Made by a program: the position numbers and the translations under genes
Assembly: GCA_025594325.1 (NCBI GenBank)
Contig: JANHCV010000003.1
Coordinates: forward strand, 310,001 to 374,000
Source: Blastocladiella emersonii ATCC 22665
Lineage: Eukaryota; Blastocladiomycota; Blastocladiomycetes; Blastocladiales; Blastocladiaceae
Length of the DNA stretch: 64,000 nt
Direction of reading: 5' to 3'
In this document: positions 44,183 through 53,634 of the stretch, piece by piece
Position numbering within the stretch: the stretch's first letter is position 1
Layout: each line of letters starts with the position of its first letter
The notes under the pieces: generated by a model
The model's input: only the letters and a program-made list of their open reading frames with translations
Databases searched by the model: none
What the model was told of the DNA's origin: nothing

Positions 44183-45739
44183 TCAGTTCCCCGCCGCGTC
44201 CTTATCCTTGGCCTTCTCGCGCGACTTTTCGCGGCGGTTGTTCTCATCAAACTTGGCCTTCTTGACGGCCGCGAGTCGGGACTGGTGCCCGAACGCGTTG
44301 GCCGGCCGACGCTTCGCGACGTTGAGCTCCATCGACTCGGTCGCCGCGCCCGCAAAGAACCCGGGCACGCGAATCCGGTAGTGCGACTCGAGGTAGAGCT
44401 GGAGGTCGCGGACCTCGAGCGTGTTCCCCTTGCGGTGCTTGGCGAGGTCGCACGCGAACCTTGTCGTCGACTCGATGAACTCGTCGGCCATCTCCATGAG
44501 CATCTCGTGCACGTCGCCGTCGACGCGCAGCGTCGGGTCCATCTGCGCCACGAGCTCGGCGAGACGGCGCTTGCCCAGGACCTGGTGCGCGTCGGCAGCG
44601 CCTGCGACGACGGCTGGGTTCGTCGAGGAAGGCCCGCCGAACCCGCCGGCGGGCGGACCACCGCTGCCGAGACCGAGACCGAGAGACGTGTCCTTGGGCA
44701 GCGTCGCGGACCGCGACACGCCCTGGCTCGGGACCGTCGACGCGGCGGGCGCCTGTTTCGTGGGTGGTGCGGGCGGCGGCTGCGACGTGGCGGGCGCAGC
44801 GGCGGCACCGGGCCCGCGCGACGCGGTCGAGTTGGTGCGGCCCGGCGGGATCGGCCGCTTGGTCGGTCCCGCGCCGCCGGCACCGCCGCCGGGAGCCGGA
44901 GTCGGCGTGGCAGCAGCGGGCGTGTTGCCCGAGGTAGCGGTTTTGGACGGGTCGGGGGTCGCCGTGGACGGCTGCGGTTTCGGGCCGGCGGTCCCCGCCG
45001 CGGCGGGCGTCTTGGCGGGCGGCGGGACGGCGGGGCCCTTGCCCTTGCCGACGGGCGCCTTGCCGCCAGCGGCAGGACCGTCGCTGGGCGCCGGAGTGAC
45101 GGCGGGCGACGAGGCCATGACGCCGGGCGCGGACGTCACGAACGACGGGGCGGCGGGATGAATGGAGGACGAGGCAGCAGCAGCAGCAGCAGCAGCGTCG
45201 GGTGGGCCGGGGGCGAGGATGATCGAAATCGGGTTGTTGGAGGAGAGAGACACGGGCGGGACGATAGGTTGTGGGAGGGCGGGCACACTCGTGACATGCA
45301 TATCCGCAACCGACGTGGGGGGCGGCGGTCCGCCCTGCTGCCCCTGCGCCTGCGCCTGCTGCCCCTGGGCGGTGGCCTGGGCAGCCGCAGCAGCTTGTGC
45401 GGCGGCCTGCTGGGCGGCGGCGGCCTCGACGCGCTGGGCAATCCCGTTGCGCATGGTCTGGAGGTGACCGCGCGGGATCTCGGCGATCTTGGGGAAGCTG
45501 ATGGCGAGCTTCTCGAGCGACATGACGGCCTTGGCCTCGCGGTCGCGCAGCTGCGCGGCGTGCTCGGGCGGGGTCACGGCCAGGTCGCGGCGGATCGAGT
45601 CGAGCACGTCCTCGAGCCGGATGCGCTGGTCCATGATGGTGATGGTGTGCTGGACTGTCCACGACGTGGAGGCGGCGCCCTGTGGTTGCGGCTGCTGCGC
45701 CGGCTGCTGCTGCTGCTGCGGTGGTGGCGGGGCAGACAT
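44183..45739 (-). CDS. TAF12: TFIID/SAGA subunit TAF12 (histone-fold)
   Basis: Single-exon gene, 518 residues, start at 45739 (gacATG context on the coding strand, followed by SAPPPPQQQQQ). TAF12 pairs with TAF4 in TFIID and with ADA1 in SAGA through an H2B-like histone fold. That fold is at about residues 385-455: VLGKRRLAELVAQMDPTLRV, DVHEMLMEMADEFIESTTRF, GNTLEVRDLQLYLESHYRIR and the typical VPGFF end. The N-terminal 110 residues carry a helical block (RIRLEDVLDSIRRDLAVTPP) also seen in fungal TAF12. The long middle is disordered Ala/Pro/Gln/Gly, and the C-terminus is Lys/Arg-rich. No intron signals disrupt the frame. Confidence 0.93.
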   Translation of the reverse strand: MSAPPPPQQQQQPAQQPQPQGAASTSWTVQHTITIMDQRIRLEDVLDSIRRDLAVTPPEHAAQLRDREAKAVMSLEKLAISFPKIAEIPRGHLQTMRNGIAQRVEAAAAQQAAAQAAAAAQATAQGQQAQAQGQQGGPPPPTSVADMHVTSVPALPQPIVPPVSLSSNNPISIILAPGPPDAAAAAAAASSSIHPAAPSFVTSAPGVMASSPAVTPAPSDGPAAGGKAPVGKGKGPAVPPPAKTPAAAGTAGPKPQPSTATPDPSKTATSGNTPAAATPTPAPGGGAGGAGPTKRPIPPGRTNSTASRGPGAAAAPATSQPPPAPPTKQAPAASTVPSQGVSRSATLPKDTSLGLGLGSGGPPAGGFGGPSSTNPAVVAGAADAHQVLGKRRLAELVAQMDPTLRVDGDVHEMLMEMADEFIESTTRFACDLAKHRKGNTLEVRDLQLYLESHYRIRVPGFFAGAATESMELNVAKRRPANAFGHQSRLAAVKKAKFDENNRREKSREKAKDKDAAGN

Positions 45740-46033
45740 GGATGGAGTTTAGGGGGAGATTGCGGCGAGTGCGAGTCGCAGGCTGCACGTCGATGGGGGT
45801 TGCGGATGGGGGGATGCAGAACGGGGGGAGACGTACTACCGCTCCTTCATAGTCTGTTACAGGAACTTGTCACTGTACTCGTCCTCCCTGCGTGGCGCGC
45901 GAAAGAAACTCGGAATTCGACGACAAGCGCACAATGCTTCGTTCACGACCATCTGGACTTGAAGCTCGGTATTAGAGAATCTCCATCGGACGAAAGCTGC
46001 GACAGGTCCGTGACGTGCAAAACGTGAGTGGCG

Positions 46034-46085
46034 CCTGAGCAACGTAGGCTACCTGAGCAACGTAGCCAGATCCTGAGTAACGTAG
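46034..46085. repeat. Three copies of CCTGAGYAACGTAG upstream of the PSP1-domain gene
   Basis: CCTGAGCAACGTAG at 46034-46047 and 46052-46065 and CCTGAGTAACGTAG at 46072-46085, spaced 18 and 20 bp. They lie about 280-335 bp upstream of the PSP1-domain ATG and 295-345 bp from the divergent TAF12 start. A 14-bp motif repeated three times with near-helical-turn multiples suggests a binding-site cluster, though simple duplication is possible. Confidence 0.55.
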
Positions 46086-46367
46086 AAGCGCCCTCGCGTC
46101 GGGGGAAGCGTCAGGTGACGGCGGCGTGACGGTGTGGCGTGCTGAGCTCGACGCGTCGATCTCGCTTCGGCGCAGAGTTCGGCGCTAAACTCAAGCCCGT
46201 CCCGCCCGCCGCGCCCGCCCGCTTGGCTTGCGCTCCCGCGGCGCTCGGTTGTTCATCTGCCCATCACCGCCCACGCACCTCATCTCGCGTGGCTGGCTCC
46301 AGTCGCGTGCCGCATTCGTTCGCTCCCTGCCGCCCGCACCCGCACACACCCAGCTGCCCCCGCCGCC

Positions 46368-48407
46368 ATGGCCTCAAAACCCGCCGCGCCCTCGCCCTCG
46401 GCCCCCGCTCCCCACAGCGTGCAGGCCGGCCTGCTCTCGCCCTCGACGAACACCAAGACCCCGTTCCAGACCCAGACGACGCCGTCGAGCGCCCGAGCGT
46501 ACCCGACCCCGCTGCACACGCCGCCGCACCGCATCCTCCACCCGTACTCGTCGCCCGTGTCCGTGACCATGACCCAGTCGCAGGCCCCGTCGCCCGCGCG
46601 CCGCAACTCGCCGCCCAACCCCATGTCCGCCGCCGCGCCCGCCATCGTCGTGTCCGAGGCCGCCGCCGCCGCCGCCGCGTCCGACCTCACGGCCGCCACC
46701 GACGACGTGTTCGTGCCGCCGCCGCAGCGCGGCCGGTCCAAGTCCATTGCCAGCTACGAGCCCGTGTCGTCGCGCTTCCGCGACTCGACCGAGCTGCACG
46801 CCGAGGCCGCCGCGGCTGCCACGGCGGCTGCCGCTGCCCGCGCTTCTGCTGCCAACGGTAACGGCAACGGCAACGGCGCGCCCAAGGACCTGGCGTCCAT
46901 CTGGAGCCGCGTGCAGCCCGCCAACCACCACGACGAGGGCAGCGCGCCCGCGGCCGCCGCCGCGCCGCCCGCCGTCGCCCCGCGCCAGTTCCCGTCGACG
47001 ACGCCGCGCTCGTCCTTCTCGGGCAACCTGCCGCGCCGCCCCTCGACCGGGTCGCACCTCGGGCCCTGGGAGGGCTTCTCGCGCAACGAGCCGCGCCGCC
47101 CCTCAAACGCCTCGGCCTCGCCCTTCCTCAACCCCGACTACGACCCCGTCGCCCTCTCGGGCGGGAGTCCCCCGTCTCGGTACGCTTATTTCTTGCGAGA
47201 GCTGCCTGGGCCCACCACTCACACGACTTATCGCTCCTGTAGCTCGCGCCAGTCGTCGTTCGAGCCCGCCCCCGGCCCGCGCCGCCACTCGGTCGCCGCC
47301 GGCAACGTGTACGTGCCGCCCGGCCGCTCCCTGTCGCAGGCCGTGGCCAACCTGGCCCTCAACGACGACAAGTCGGGCGCCGCGGGGCCCGGCGGCTTCA
47401 ACGCCCTCATGGAGGAGATCGACGACTACTATGGCGGCTCGCACGCCGGCACGGTCCCGCCCGCGCGCCGCCCGAGCGGCACGGGCGCCTCGCTGCTCGC
47501 CCCGCCCATGCCCGCCCCGCTCGGCGCCGGGTCCGGCTTCAACCCGGGCCGCCGCGCCAGTACCGGCCAGGTGCCCACGCGCATGCTGAACGCGGCGGCC
47601 GCCGCTGCCGCGGCGTCGTCGTCGCAGGCCGCGGGCTCGCTCGCCGACGTCGGCCGCGGGATCCCCCTGCACGTGCTGCCGTCCGACACGCCGCTGTTCA
47701 TTGTCGAGTTCAAGTCGGGCCGGTCGGACCTCTTCTACTACATCGGCGGCGACGCGCAGGACGAGCACATCACGGCGGGCGACCTGGTGATTGTCGAGGC
47801 GGACCGCGGCAAGGACCTCGGCAAGGTGATCCGCACCTCGATCACGCCGCACCAGATCCACCTCCTGCAGGCGCAGCAGTCGCCCGCGCTCGCCGACGTG
47901 CACCGCGTCAACCGCGAGATCCACCCGAAGCGCATCTTCCGCCTCGCCGCCCCCCAAGAAGTGCATATGCTCGCGACCAAGGGCATGGACGAGTACAAGG
48001 CGCTCGCCGTGTGCCAAACCAAGGTCCGCCAGAAGAAGTACCCGATGGAGGTGGTCGACGCAGAGTACCAGTGGGACCGCCGCAAGCTCACCTTCTACTT
48101 TGTCTCGGACACGCGCATCGACTTCCGCGAGCTCGTCCGCGACCTCTTCAAGATCTACAAGACCCGCATCTGGATGTGCGCCGTCTCGGCCATCGGCAAG
48201 GCCCCCGCCATCGTTCGCGGCAACGGCGCCGACGACGCCGGCCTCGGCCTCGCTAAGCGCGTCGCGCGTGGGGACTCGCCCCTCGAGGACGGCGAGCTGT
48301 CGGACGGTAACGGCAACAACGACAAGTCGTCGCCGCTGCTCCCCATGGACGCGCCGCGCCACGCCAACGGCGGCGCCGCACACGAGCCCGTCCCCGCGGC
48401 CGTGTAA
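46368..48407 (+). CDS. PSP1 C-terminal-domain protein
   Basis: ATG at 46368 in a strong context (gccgccATGgc). I infer one 63-bp intron at 47180-47242 (GTACGC donor, CTCCTGTAG acceptor), giving 658 residues; the intron has no stop and is a multiple of three, so retention would give 679. The N-terminal 400 residues are disordered Ser/Pro/Ala-rich with Arg-Arg-x-Ser sites (LPRRPSTGS, EPRRPSNAS), possible basophilic-kinase targets. The PSP1 domain is at about 420-585: FIVEFKSGRSDLFYYIGG, GDLVIVEADRGKDLGKVIR, HPKRIFRLAAPQEVHML, MEVVDAEYQWDRRKLTFYFV and RIDFRELVRDLFKIYKTRIW. The domain is named for yeast Psp1 and is shared with bacterial YaaT-like proteins; its fungal role is linked to P-bodies and suppression of polymerase-alpha defects. 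Molecular function is unknown. Confidence 0.88.
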   Translation: MASKPAAPSPSAPAPHSVQAGLLSPSTNTKTPFQTQTTPSSARAYPTPLHTPPHRILHPYSSPVSVTMTQSQAPSPARRNSPPNPMSAAAPAIVVSEAAAAAAASDLTAATDDVFVPPPQRGRSKSIASYEPVSSRFRDSTELHAEAAAAATAAAAARASAANGNGNGNGAPKDLASIWSRVQPANHHDEGSAPAAAAAPPAVAPRQFPSTTPRSSFSGNLPRRPSTGSHLGPWEGFSRNEPRRPSNASASPFLNPDYDPVALSGGSPPSRYAYFLRELPGPTTHTTYRSCSSRQSSFEPAPGPRRHSVAAGNVYVPPGRSLSQAVANLALNDDKSGAAGPGGFNALMEEIDDYYGGSHAGTVPPARRPSGTGASLLAPPMPAPLGAGSGFNPGRRASTGQVPTRMLNAAAAAAAASSSQAAGSLADVGRGIPLHVLPSDTPLFIVEFKSGRSDLFYYIGGDAQDEHITAGDLVIVEADRGKDLGKVIRTSITPHQIHLLQAQQSPALADVHRVNREIHPKRIFRLAAPQEVHMLATKGMDEYKALAVCQTKVRQKKYPMEVVDAEYQWDRRKLTFYFVSDTRIDFRELVRDLFKIYKTRIWMCAVSAIGKAPAIVRGNGADDAGLGLAKRVARGDSPLEDGELSDGNGNNDKSSPLLPMDAPRHANGGAAHEPVPAAV

Positions 48408-49206
48408 CGCGCGCGCAGCCGTGCGGCGCACGAGTAGAGTGAGTGTATAGCATGAGATGATGAGCACCACCCCCACACCACCACCATGTACAGAAATTTC
48501 CCGCAATCCCCCCGCTTCAGTATCTCTTCTCCCCCTTAGTCGGTCGGTCGGCCCGTGTTGTTTTTGCCGTTCATTACACAACGTTTCTTGATCACCTCTC
48601 CGCCTTGTCCTTGTTCGTTGTCCCGCGGCCACGGTCTCGGTGTCGCGACGATGGTTCGCCTTCGGTCGCACCGTGCTTCATGACGAGACGCGCGTAGTCC
48701 TGTCGTCCCCGCACCCGCGTGTCGCGTCGAGCACTCAACGACGCGAAACCGCGGCCCGCACCGCGTCATCCGTGTCCGTCCCGCCGAGTCATGGCAGCAA
48801 CATGCGGTGCTGCACGTCAGGGCGCCTGACACGCGGGTCGACGCGGGCCGTGTGGCTCATGTCCGCCCGGCGACCCGTGAGTGGCCGCCTCATGGTCGCC
48901 AGGAAGGGCTTGACGACGCCGTGGTCCCTGATCGGGTTTCACCGTGCAACTGCGCCACCGCCGCTGTCGCCACCGCCGCACGTTGCCAAGCTTCAGTGAT
49001 TTGAGGAGGGGAGAAGGCGAAGGCCGGAGCGAGAGGCGGTGGCCACGGTCGGCGGGGTATAAGACGCGGCCATCGCCCTCGTCCTCCCCCGCTGCCCTCG
49101 ACAACGAAACACCTCCCAACCAACACCATCAACACTCTTCGAGTGCCGTCGTAGACCGACCGACCTTTAGAAGAACCTGCTAGACAGACCCTGACCCTCC
49201 ACCACT
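48408..49206. other. Intergenic region with TATA box for the downstream secreted protein
   Basis: About 800 bp without a supported gene. TATAAGA at 49058-49064 lies 143 bp upstream of the next ATG, in a GC-rich background. The segment between it and the ATG is pyrimidine- and CAA-rich, as in long fungal leaders of highly expressed genes. Confidence 0.45.
49058..49064 (+). promoter_or_regulatory. TATA box candidate
   Basis: GGGTATAAGACGC, the only clear TATA-like element directly upstream of a gene in the GC-rich part of the window. It fits a regulated, strongly expressed promoter for the secreted protein at 49207. Confidence 0.5.
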
Positions 49207-50076
49207 ATGATCTCCTCGCCGCTCCGCATCGCGCTCCTGGTTCAGCTGGCCCTGATCCTCGCCGCGCTCTCCCCGACCGCGGACGCGCACTTCACGCTGC
49301 AGTCGCCCGTCGCGTCGCGCGAGAAGCAAGAGTACCCGAACGACAACCGGCGGTACTGGCCGATCGCGGGCGGGTCGACGCTGCGCCCGGTCCTCGACTG
49401 CCTCAAGCTGCCCCGCCGCCAGGTCGCGACGCTCGCCGCGGGCTCGACGCAGGTGTTCGGGTTCGAGATCGGCAACAACGCGCGCCACGTCGGGCCCTGC
49501 ACCGCGCAGCTCATCAACCTCAAGACGGGCGCGACCCAGGACATTGGGAAGGAGGAGAACTGCGTCAACCGCCGCGACGCCATGACCGTCAAGCTCCCGT
49601 CGACCACGTGCGACGAGTGCGTCGTCAAGATCAAGGTCACGGCGACCCACCTCGGCGCTAACTTCCCCGAGTTCTACGACTCGTGCGTCGACGTCAAGCT
49701 GACCGGCGGCAGCGGCACCGCGCCCGGCCCCAACCCGCCCGCGCCCGTCCCGACGGACGTCGACCCGGCCCCGTCGCCCTCGCCCTCGCCTCGCCCCAAC
49801 CCGCGCCCGCGCCCGCCCCGTCCGACGGCTACCCGCAACCCGGGCAAGGGCCAGCAGGACCCGACGCCCACGTCCGCGCCGATCCCGCAGCCTCCCTCGA
49901 ACGGCGGTAACGGCGACAACGGGTCGTGCTCGGCGGCCAACCACGGCCAGATGGTGTGCGGCGCCGGCGGCAAGACGATCCGCCAGTGCGTCTTCGACAA
50001 GTGGGTCGACATCCCCGTCGCCGCCGGCACCAAGTGCGTGCCCAGCGGGAACACGGTGCAGCTCGCGCGGGCGTGA
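49207..50076 (+). CDS. Secreted LPMO-like copper protein (X325-type) with CBM19-like chitin-binding domain
   Basis: Single exon, 289 residues. A signal peptide (27 residues, hydrophobic core LLVQLALILAAL, ending TADA) precedes His28, which would become the free N-terminal histidine typical of copper histidine-brace proteins; the start HFTLQSP resembles the HFTL opening of the X325/BIM1 and related LPMO-like families. A second histidine sits in NNARHVGPCTAQL (about His94) and an Asp in FYDSCVDVKL near residue 160, matching the expected His/Asp ligands. A Pro/Ser/Arg-rich linker (about 170-235) leads to a four-cysteine module (CSAANHGQMVCGAG, IRQCVFDKW, AAGTKC) like CBM19. It likely acts at the cell wall or on chitin, either in oxidative cleavage or in copper binding. 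Which family is not certain, since the core is divergent. Confidence 0.75.
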   Translation: MISSPLRIALLVQLALILAALSPTADAHFTLQSPVASREKQEYPNDNRRYWPIAGGSTLRPVLDCLKLPRRQVATLAAGSTQVFGFEIGNNARHVGPCTAQLINLKTGATQDIGKEENCVNRRDAMTVKLPSTTCDECVVKIKVTATHLGANFPEFYDSCVDVKLTGGSGTAPGPNPPAPVPTDVDPAPSPSPSPRPNPRPRPPRPTATRNPGKGQQDPTPTSAPIPQPPSNGGNGDNGSCSAANHGQMVCGAGGKTIRQCVFDKWVDIPVAAGTKCVPSGNTVQLARA

Positions 50077-50624
50077 GCGCGCAGTGGGTGGATGTAGCAG
50101 TAAACAATGAAAGCAGTGCTTTGTGAATTTGCGGGGAGATTTCAGGGGTGGAGAGGAGGTGAAGCGAGTGAGGGCGGGCTGGACCGTGCGGTCGAGACCC
50201 GCGGCACGACGCGTCAGAGGAATGTGATCACGTCGTATCAGTGATAGGCGTCGACGCTTATCACGGAGGAATCGATGAGGGCCAGAGTCATGCTTCAAGC
50301 TTCTCGAACTTAGTCGTAGGCTCCAGCGTCCGCGACCAGTTGAAGCGGCCACGGCTGCTCTGATCCGTCAAGGTGAACCACGCACACATCACAGGCATGA
50401 GCGCGACGTTGGCCAGTACCTCAAACCACATGCTACCCTATAACAAGGTTACGAGCCAGAACCGCAAAACAGGAGATGCTCGACTCAACGCGTCGATCAC
50501 TCCACGTGAGCTCAGCCGATGGGCGCGACGCGCGTCGCTCAGCTGTCATCCGCGCGCGATCCTGCTCTTGCTCTTGAACTCCACCCTCACTTATTGCAAC
50601 GTATCAACGACTGGCTGCATTAAC
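50077..50624. other. Intergenic region
   Basis: 548 bp between the secreted-protein gene and the SKP1-like gene. The downstream frame is open from 50373 but lacks protein character before 50625. No RNA gene or repeat seen. Confidence 0.35.
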
Positions 50625-51209
50625 ATGTCCGTCACCGCTGCCACCGACCGCGAGGTGTTCCTCAAGACGTCCGACGGGAAGACGGTCGTCACGACGCTCG
50701 CAATCATTTCCAAGTCGGCCGTCCTCAAGGACGCGGCCGCCGCGTGCATCGCCAAGGGCGCCAAGATCGAGGTCGACCTGCCGTCCATCTCCGAGGTGAC
50801 GCTCCACCACGTCATCGAGTGGCTCGTGCACCACATCGACGAGCCGTCGCTCGTCCCCGAACGCGGCACACCCATCTCGGAGTGGGACGAGGACTTGATC
50901 GCGCGCATCCCGCTGCAGCCCGAGCGCGTGGACCTGCTCAACGCCGCCGACTACCTCAAGATCCTGCCGTTGTCGGACCTCATGATCAGCATCTTTGCGC
51001 GCAGAGTCAACGAGCACCGCAACGTGGACCGCATCGCCAAGAAGCTCGAGCGGCTGCACGCGTACAGCATGCGTTTTGAGGCGCAGCGGATCGGCGTCAG
51101 ACGCCAGCTTGTATCTGACGGTGCCAACCGCGTCAGCGACGTTGGCTCCCGTGGACTCGAGTTCGTCCACGGCGATTTTGGTTTCTCCTTCACCACCACA
51201 GCGGCTTGA
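50625..51209 (+). CDS. SKP1-like protein with divergent C-terminus
   Basis: 194 residues from ATG 50625 (taacATGtc); the sequence after it begins SKP1-like at once. Residues 1-130 follow the SKP1/BTB-POZ fold: VFLKTSDGKTVVTTLAIISK, VDLPSISEVTLHHVIEWLVH, an EWDEDLI segment and LLNAADYLKILPLSDLMIS, equivalent to the canonical LILAANYLDIKPLLDL. SKP1 links F-box proteins to CUL1 in SCF ubiquitin ligases. The last 60 residues do not match the canonical F-box-binding helices and instead are Arg-rich then unstructured, so F-box binding may be altered or lost. It differs strongly from the second SKP1-like gene at 63435, so these are paralogues rather than a recent duplication. Confidence 0.75.
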   Translation: MSVTAATDREVFLKTSDGKTVVTTLAIISKSAVLKDAAAACIAKGAKIEVDLPSISEVTLHHVIEWLVHHIDEPSLVPERGTPISEWDEDLIARIPLQPERVDLLNAADYLKILPLSDLMISIFARRVNEHRNVDRIAKKLERLHAYSMRFEAQRIGVRRQLVSDGANRVSDVGSRGLEFVHGDFGFSFTTTAA

Positions 51210-53634
51210 CTTCCATTTCAACCCCCGTCGAGGACAAGGATCAGATCAAGACAACCGGGAAGCCTCCCTTGTAAGCGCAGCGGCTGCGCGGGCGTCGTGA
51301 AAAGCTTCCCGCGCCGCTCGCGTAGTCCCTGCGGGTACTCTTGACGCTCCTCGAGCTGTGCTTAGCCGCGGGATCCGAACTCTCTTCAGGACTACTTTTG
51401 CTTGACGTCGCATGTCGTTCTCGCGTACGAACAACGATCCGCTTGTCACCTTTAGACTATTTGTCGTATGGGATCGCATGTGCTGGGGGAATATAGAATG
51501 TATCACAACTTTCACGCCGATACTCGATGTGGTGCTGCTGTATTACGACACAGTTCCGGTCTGCCGTCGTCCTGACAAACGTTTCCGCTCGGAGCTGGTG
51601 CAGAACCCCCGGTGGCGAGATGTACCGCGCCTACACAGGTGCCCCGCCAACGTACCAGTCAACCGGTAGCTGTTCATATCTGTCAGCTTCCAAGCCTAGG
51701 CAACGCCGGGCGTTGGTGAATTGGCCTCCACCTCCGCTGGGCGCGTACGTGCAAGTTCTGCATTCCCCCCTTGCGGAACTCCGGATCGATCCCCCAAGGA
51801 CGACTCCAGAGACCCAAATGGTTAAATAGTCACATAAAGTGGAGGGGAGCATGGCGGGTAGCGTCACGCATTCACATCAAGGCCCATGTTGCGGAAATGA
51901 GGAAAGGGTTGATCGTTTTGCCAGTTGCAGACTCGAACGCGATGTTCGCGTCGCACAAGCGCACGTGGTGGGCGCCGCCACGCCTCCAGCCGCCTTCACG
52001 ACTCTCAGCGTCGCGCTTCCGCTCCTGCACCAACCTCATGTAGCGCACTTACGCACAAAAAAAAACTCTATGCAACGAATGGACACGGCGATTTCGGACT
52101 GCATGTCGGCCATGAGTCGCAGCTCGGCCGATTCGCCGACTCGACGACCGCCACTGCAGCTGCTTTGTCGTTGACAGCGAGCTCGCCACACTGCAACGAA
52201 ATTCATTTCGTGGGCACTCTCAGGTTCCAAGCTCCGAGTGCTTGCTTTTATGGTCGCCGCGAGCTGACTATACTGCACAGCCCCGACCTTTGACGAGATC
52301 CACACCTCGAAGTTGCTGATTCCAACCGTCGACACTGCTACTATTCCACGCCACTAAACAGACTATAAGGAGACCGGGAGGCAACCTGGCAATTCTGAAC
52401 CAATCGTTCGAACTCCCGCGACTCGGCCGTGAACGACAACGACGCGGCTAGGATACTGGGGCGCTCGAAACGCTCGTTCTCGTCCACGCTTCTAAACATG
52501 CCTGTTTCCCCGGCATTAATCTCCCGCAACTCCACGGCTTAGACTCGCTTCCATGGAAGCCCTCGTGGCCCTCACGTTTCGTGCGTCCGCCCGCGTGCTT
52601 CCCCCGCCAGTCGAACACCGAAACCAACGACCTTGGGTTAAGCGACGTTGGGCCACCTGGAAATCGGTCGAACTTGCGCTCAAGCAAAGTCAATGAGGAA
52701 TGGACATGGACACAAACTCGAGCCCGCGGATGTACCGCGCCCACCGAACATGCAACATAACTTCAGTGTTCCGGTTTGGGGAGTGTCTCTTGGCTGCTTC
52801 CGTCTAAAATCCCCGCTTTCAACACCCGCATTCTTGTTGCACGACGATGCTTGCAACGAGGTCCCACTCGTTAGAGATTCATCGACTTGCACTCGCTGGT
52901 AGTATTCTGTGGGTCGTGTCACTCAAACCGGCGCCCTCCGAGGCTCCTATCGCTGTCCCCACTCTCGATCCACGGCTGACCCGGCTCGAGACCAGCCCGT
53001 ACATGATCGAACCTGTGCGACGAAGGTTGTGGTTCGATCATGTGTAGGGAATCGAGTGGCATTGAAACGGTCGGTCACGAGAGTTACGAGAAGGCAGCTT
53101 GCTGAGTCGGCCGCCCCACTGCGGCGGCGTGCGGGGCGGTGTAAAGCAACCGAACGTTGTCTAGAGGGTACTTTGGCCACGTCAGCTGCCTCGTCTAGGT
53201 CCTGTGCTGGCGGAGCGGCCTGCGCCAGCACGGACCACCGCGTGGATGAGATGGTCCCACCCATGGAACTCTGGGTTCGAATCCCGGCCATTCCACGTTG
53301 ACGCCTGCGGGCACAGTGGGGCATTGTCTGGTAGCGTCGGTGAATAACACATGGCCGCCGGGGGGAGGAGGGGAACGGGAAGAGGAAGGTGAAGGCGGGA
53401 AGAGGCGGGAAAGCAAGACACACGAGAGAAACGCGCAAGGAAAAATCGACATTTTTGCATACTTTTCTTCTTCGCAATTCATTTATGCGCTTACCGGTGA
53501 AGCGCACGCGTCGTGTTTCAGGTTCGCGGCCGCGTTGCGCCACGCACGCGCGGGTGGCGTTTCAGCGGAACGGGTTCCCACGGTGAGCCGCGGGTTCTGC
53601 TGGCCTCCTCCCCTCACGAACGAGCACGCCCGCA
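51210..53634. other. Gene-poor 2.4 kb with a tRNA-like fragment
   Basis: No supported protein gene. Open frames are short, overlap on both strands and lack codon bias. The A+T content is higher than in flanking genes. The only recognisable element is a tRNA T-arm/acceptor-like segment at 53271-53295. Confidence 0.4.
53271..53295 (+). tRNA. tRNA 3'-end fragment (T arm and acceptor strand)
   Basis: CTGGG-TTCGAAT-CCCGG forms a five-pair T stem with a canonical seven-base T loop (the B-box), followed by seven acceptor-strand bases CCATTCC and the discriminator A. The matching 5' acceptor strand GGAATGG and an A-box are not found within the preceding 120 bases; GAGATGG at 53248-53254 pairs at six of seven positions but leaves no room for D and anticodon arms. 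I therefore read it as a truncated tRNA-derived sequence, not a working gene. Confidence 0.35.

Noticed and set aside
44285-46027. 580-codon plus-strand open frame opposite TAF12
   Set aside because: Gly/Arg-rich antisense shadow; the minus strand encodes a clear TAF12 histone fold.
47103-48671. 522-codon minus-strand open frame opposite the PSP1 gene
   Set aside because: Antisense shadow; the plus strand encodes a recognisable PSP1 domain and has a strong start context.
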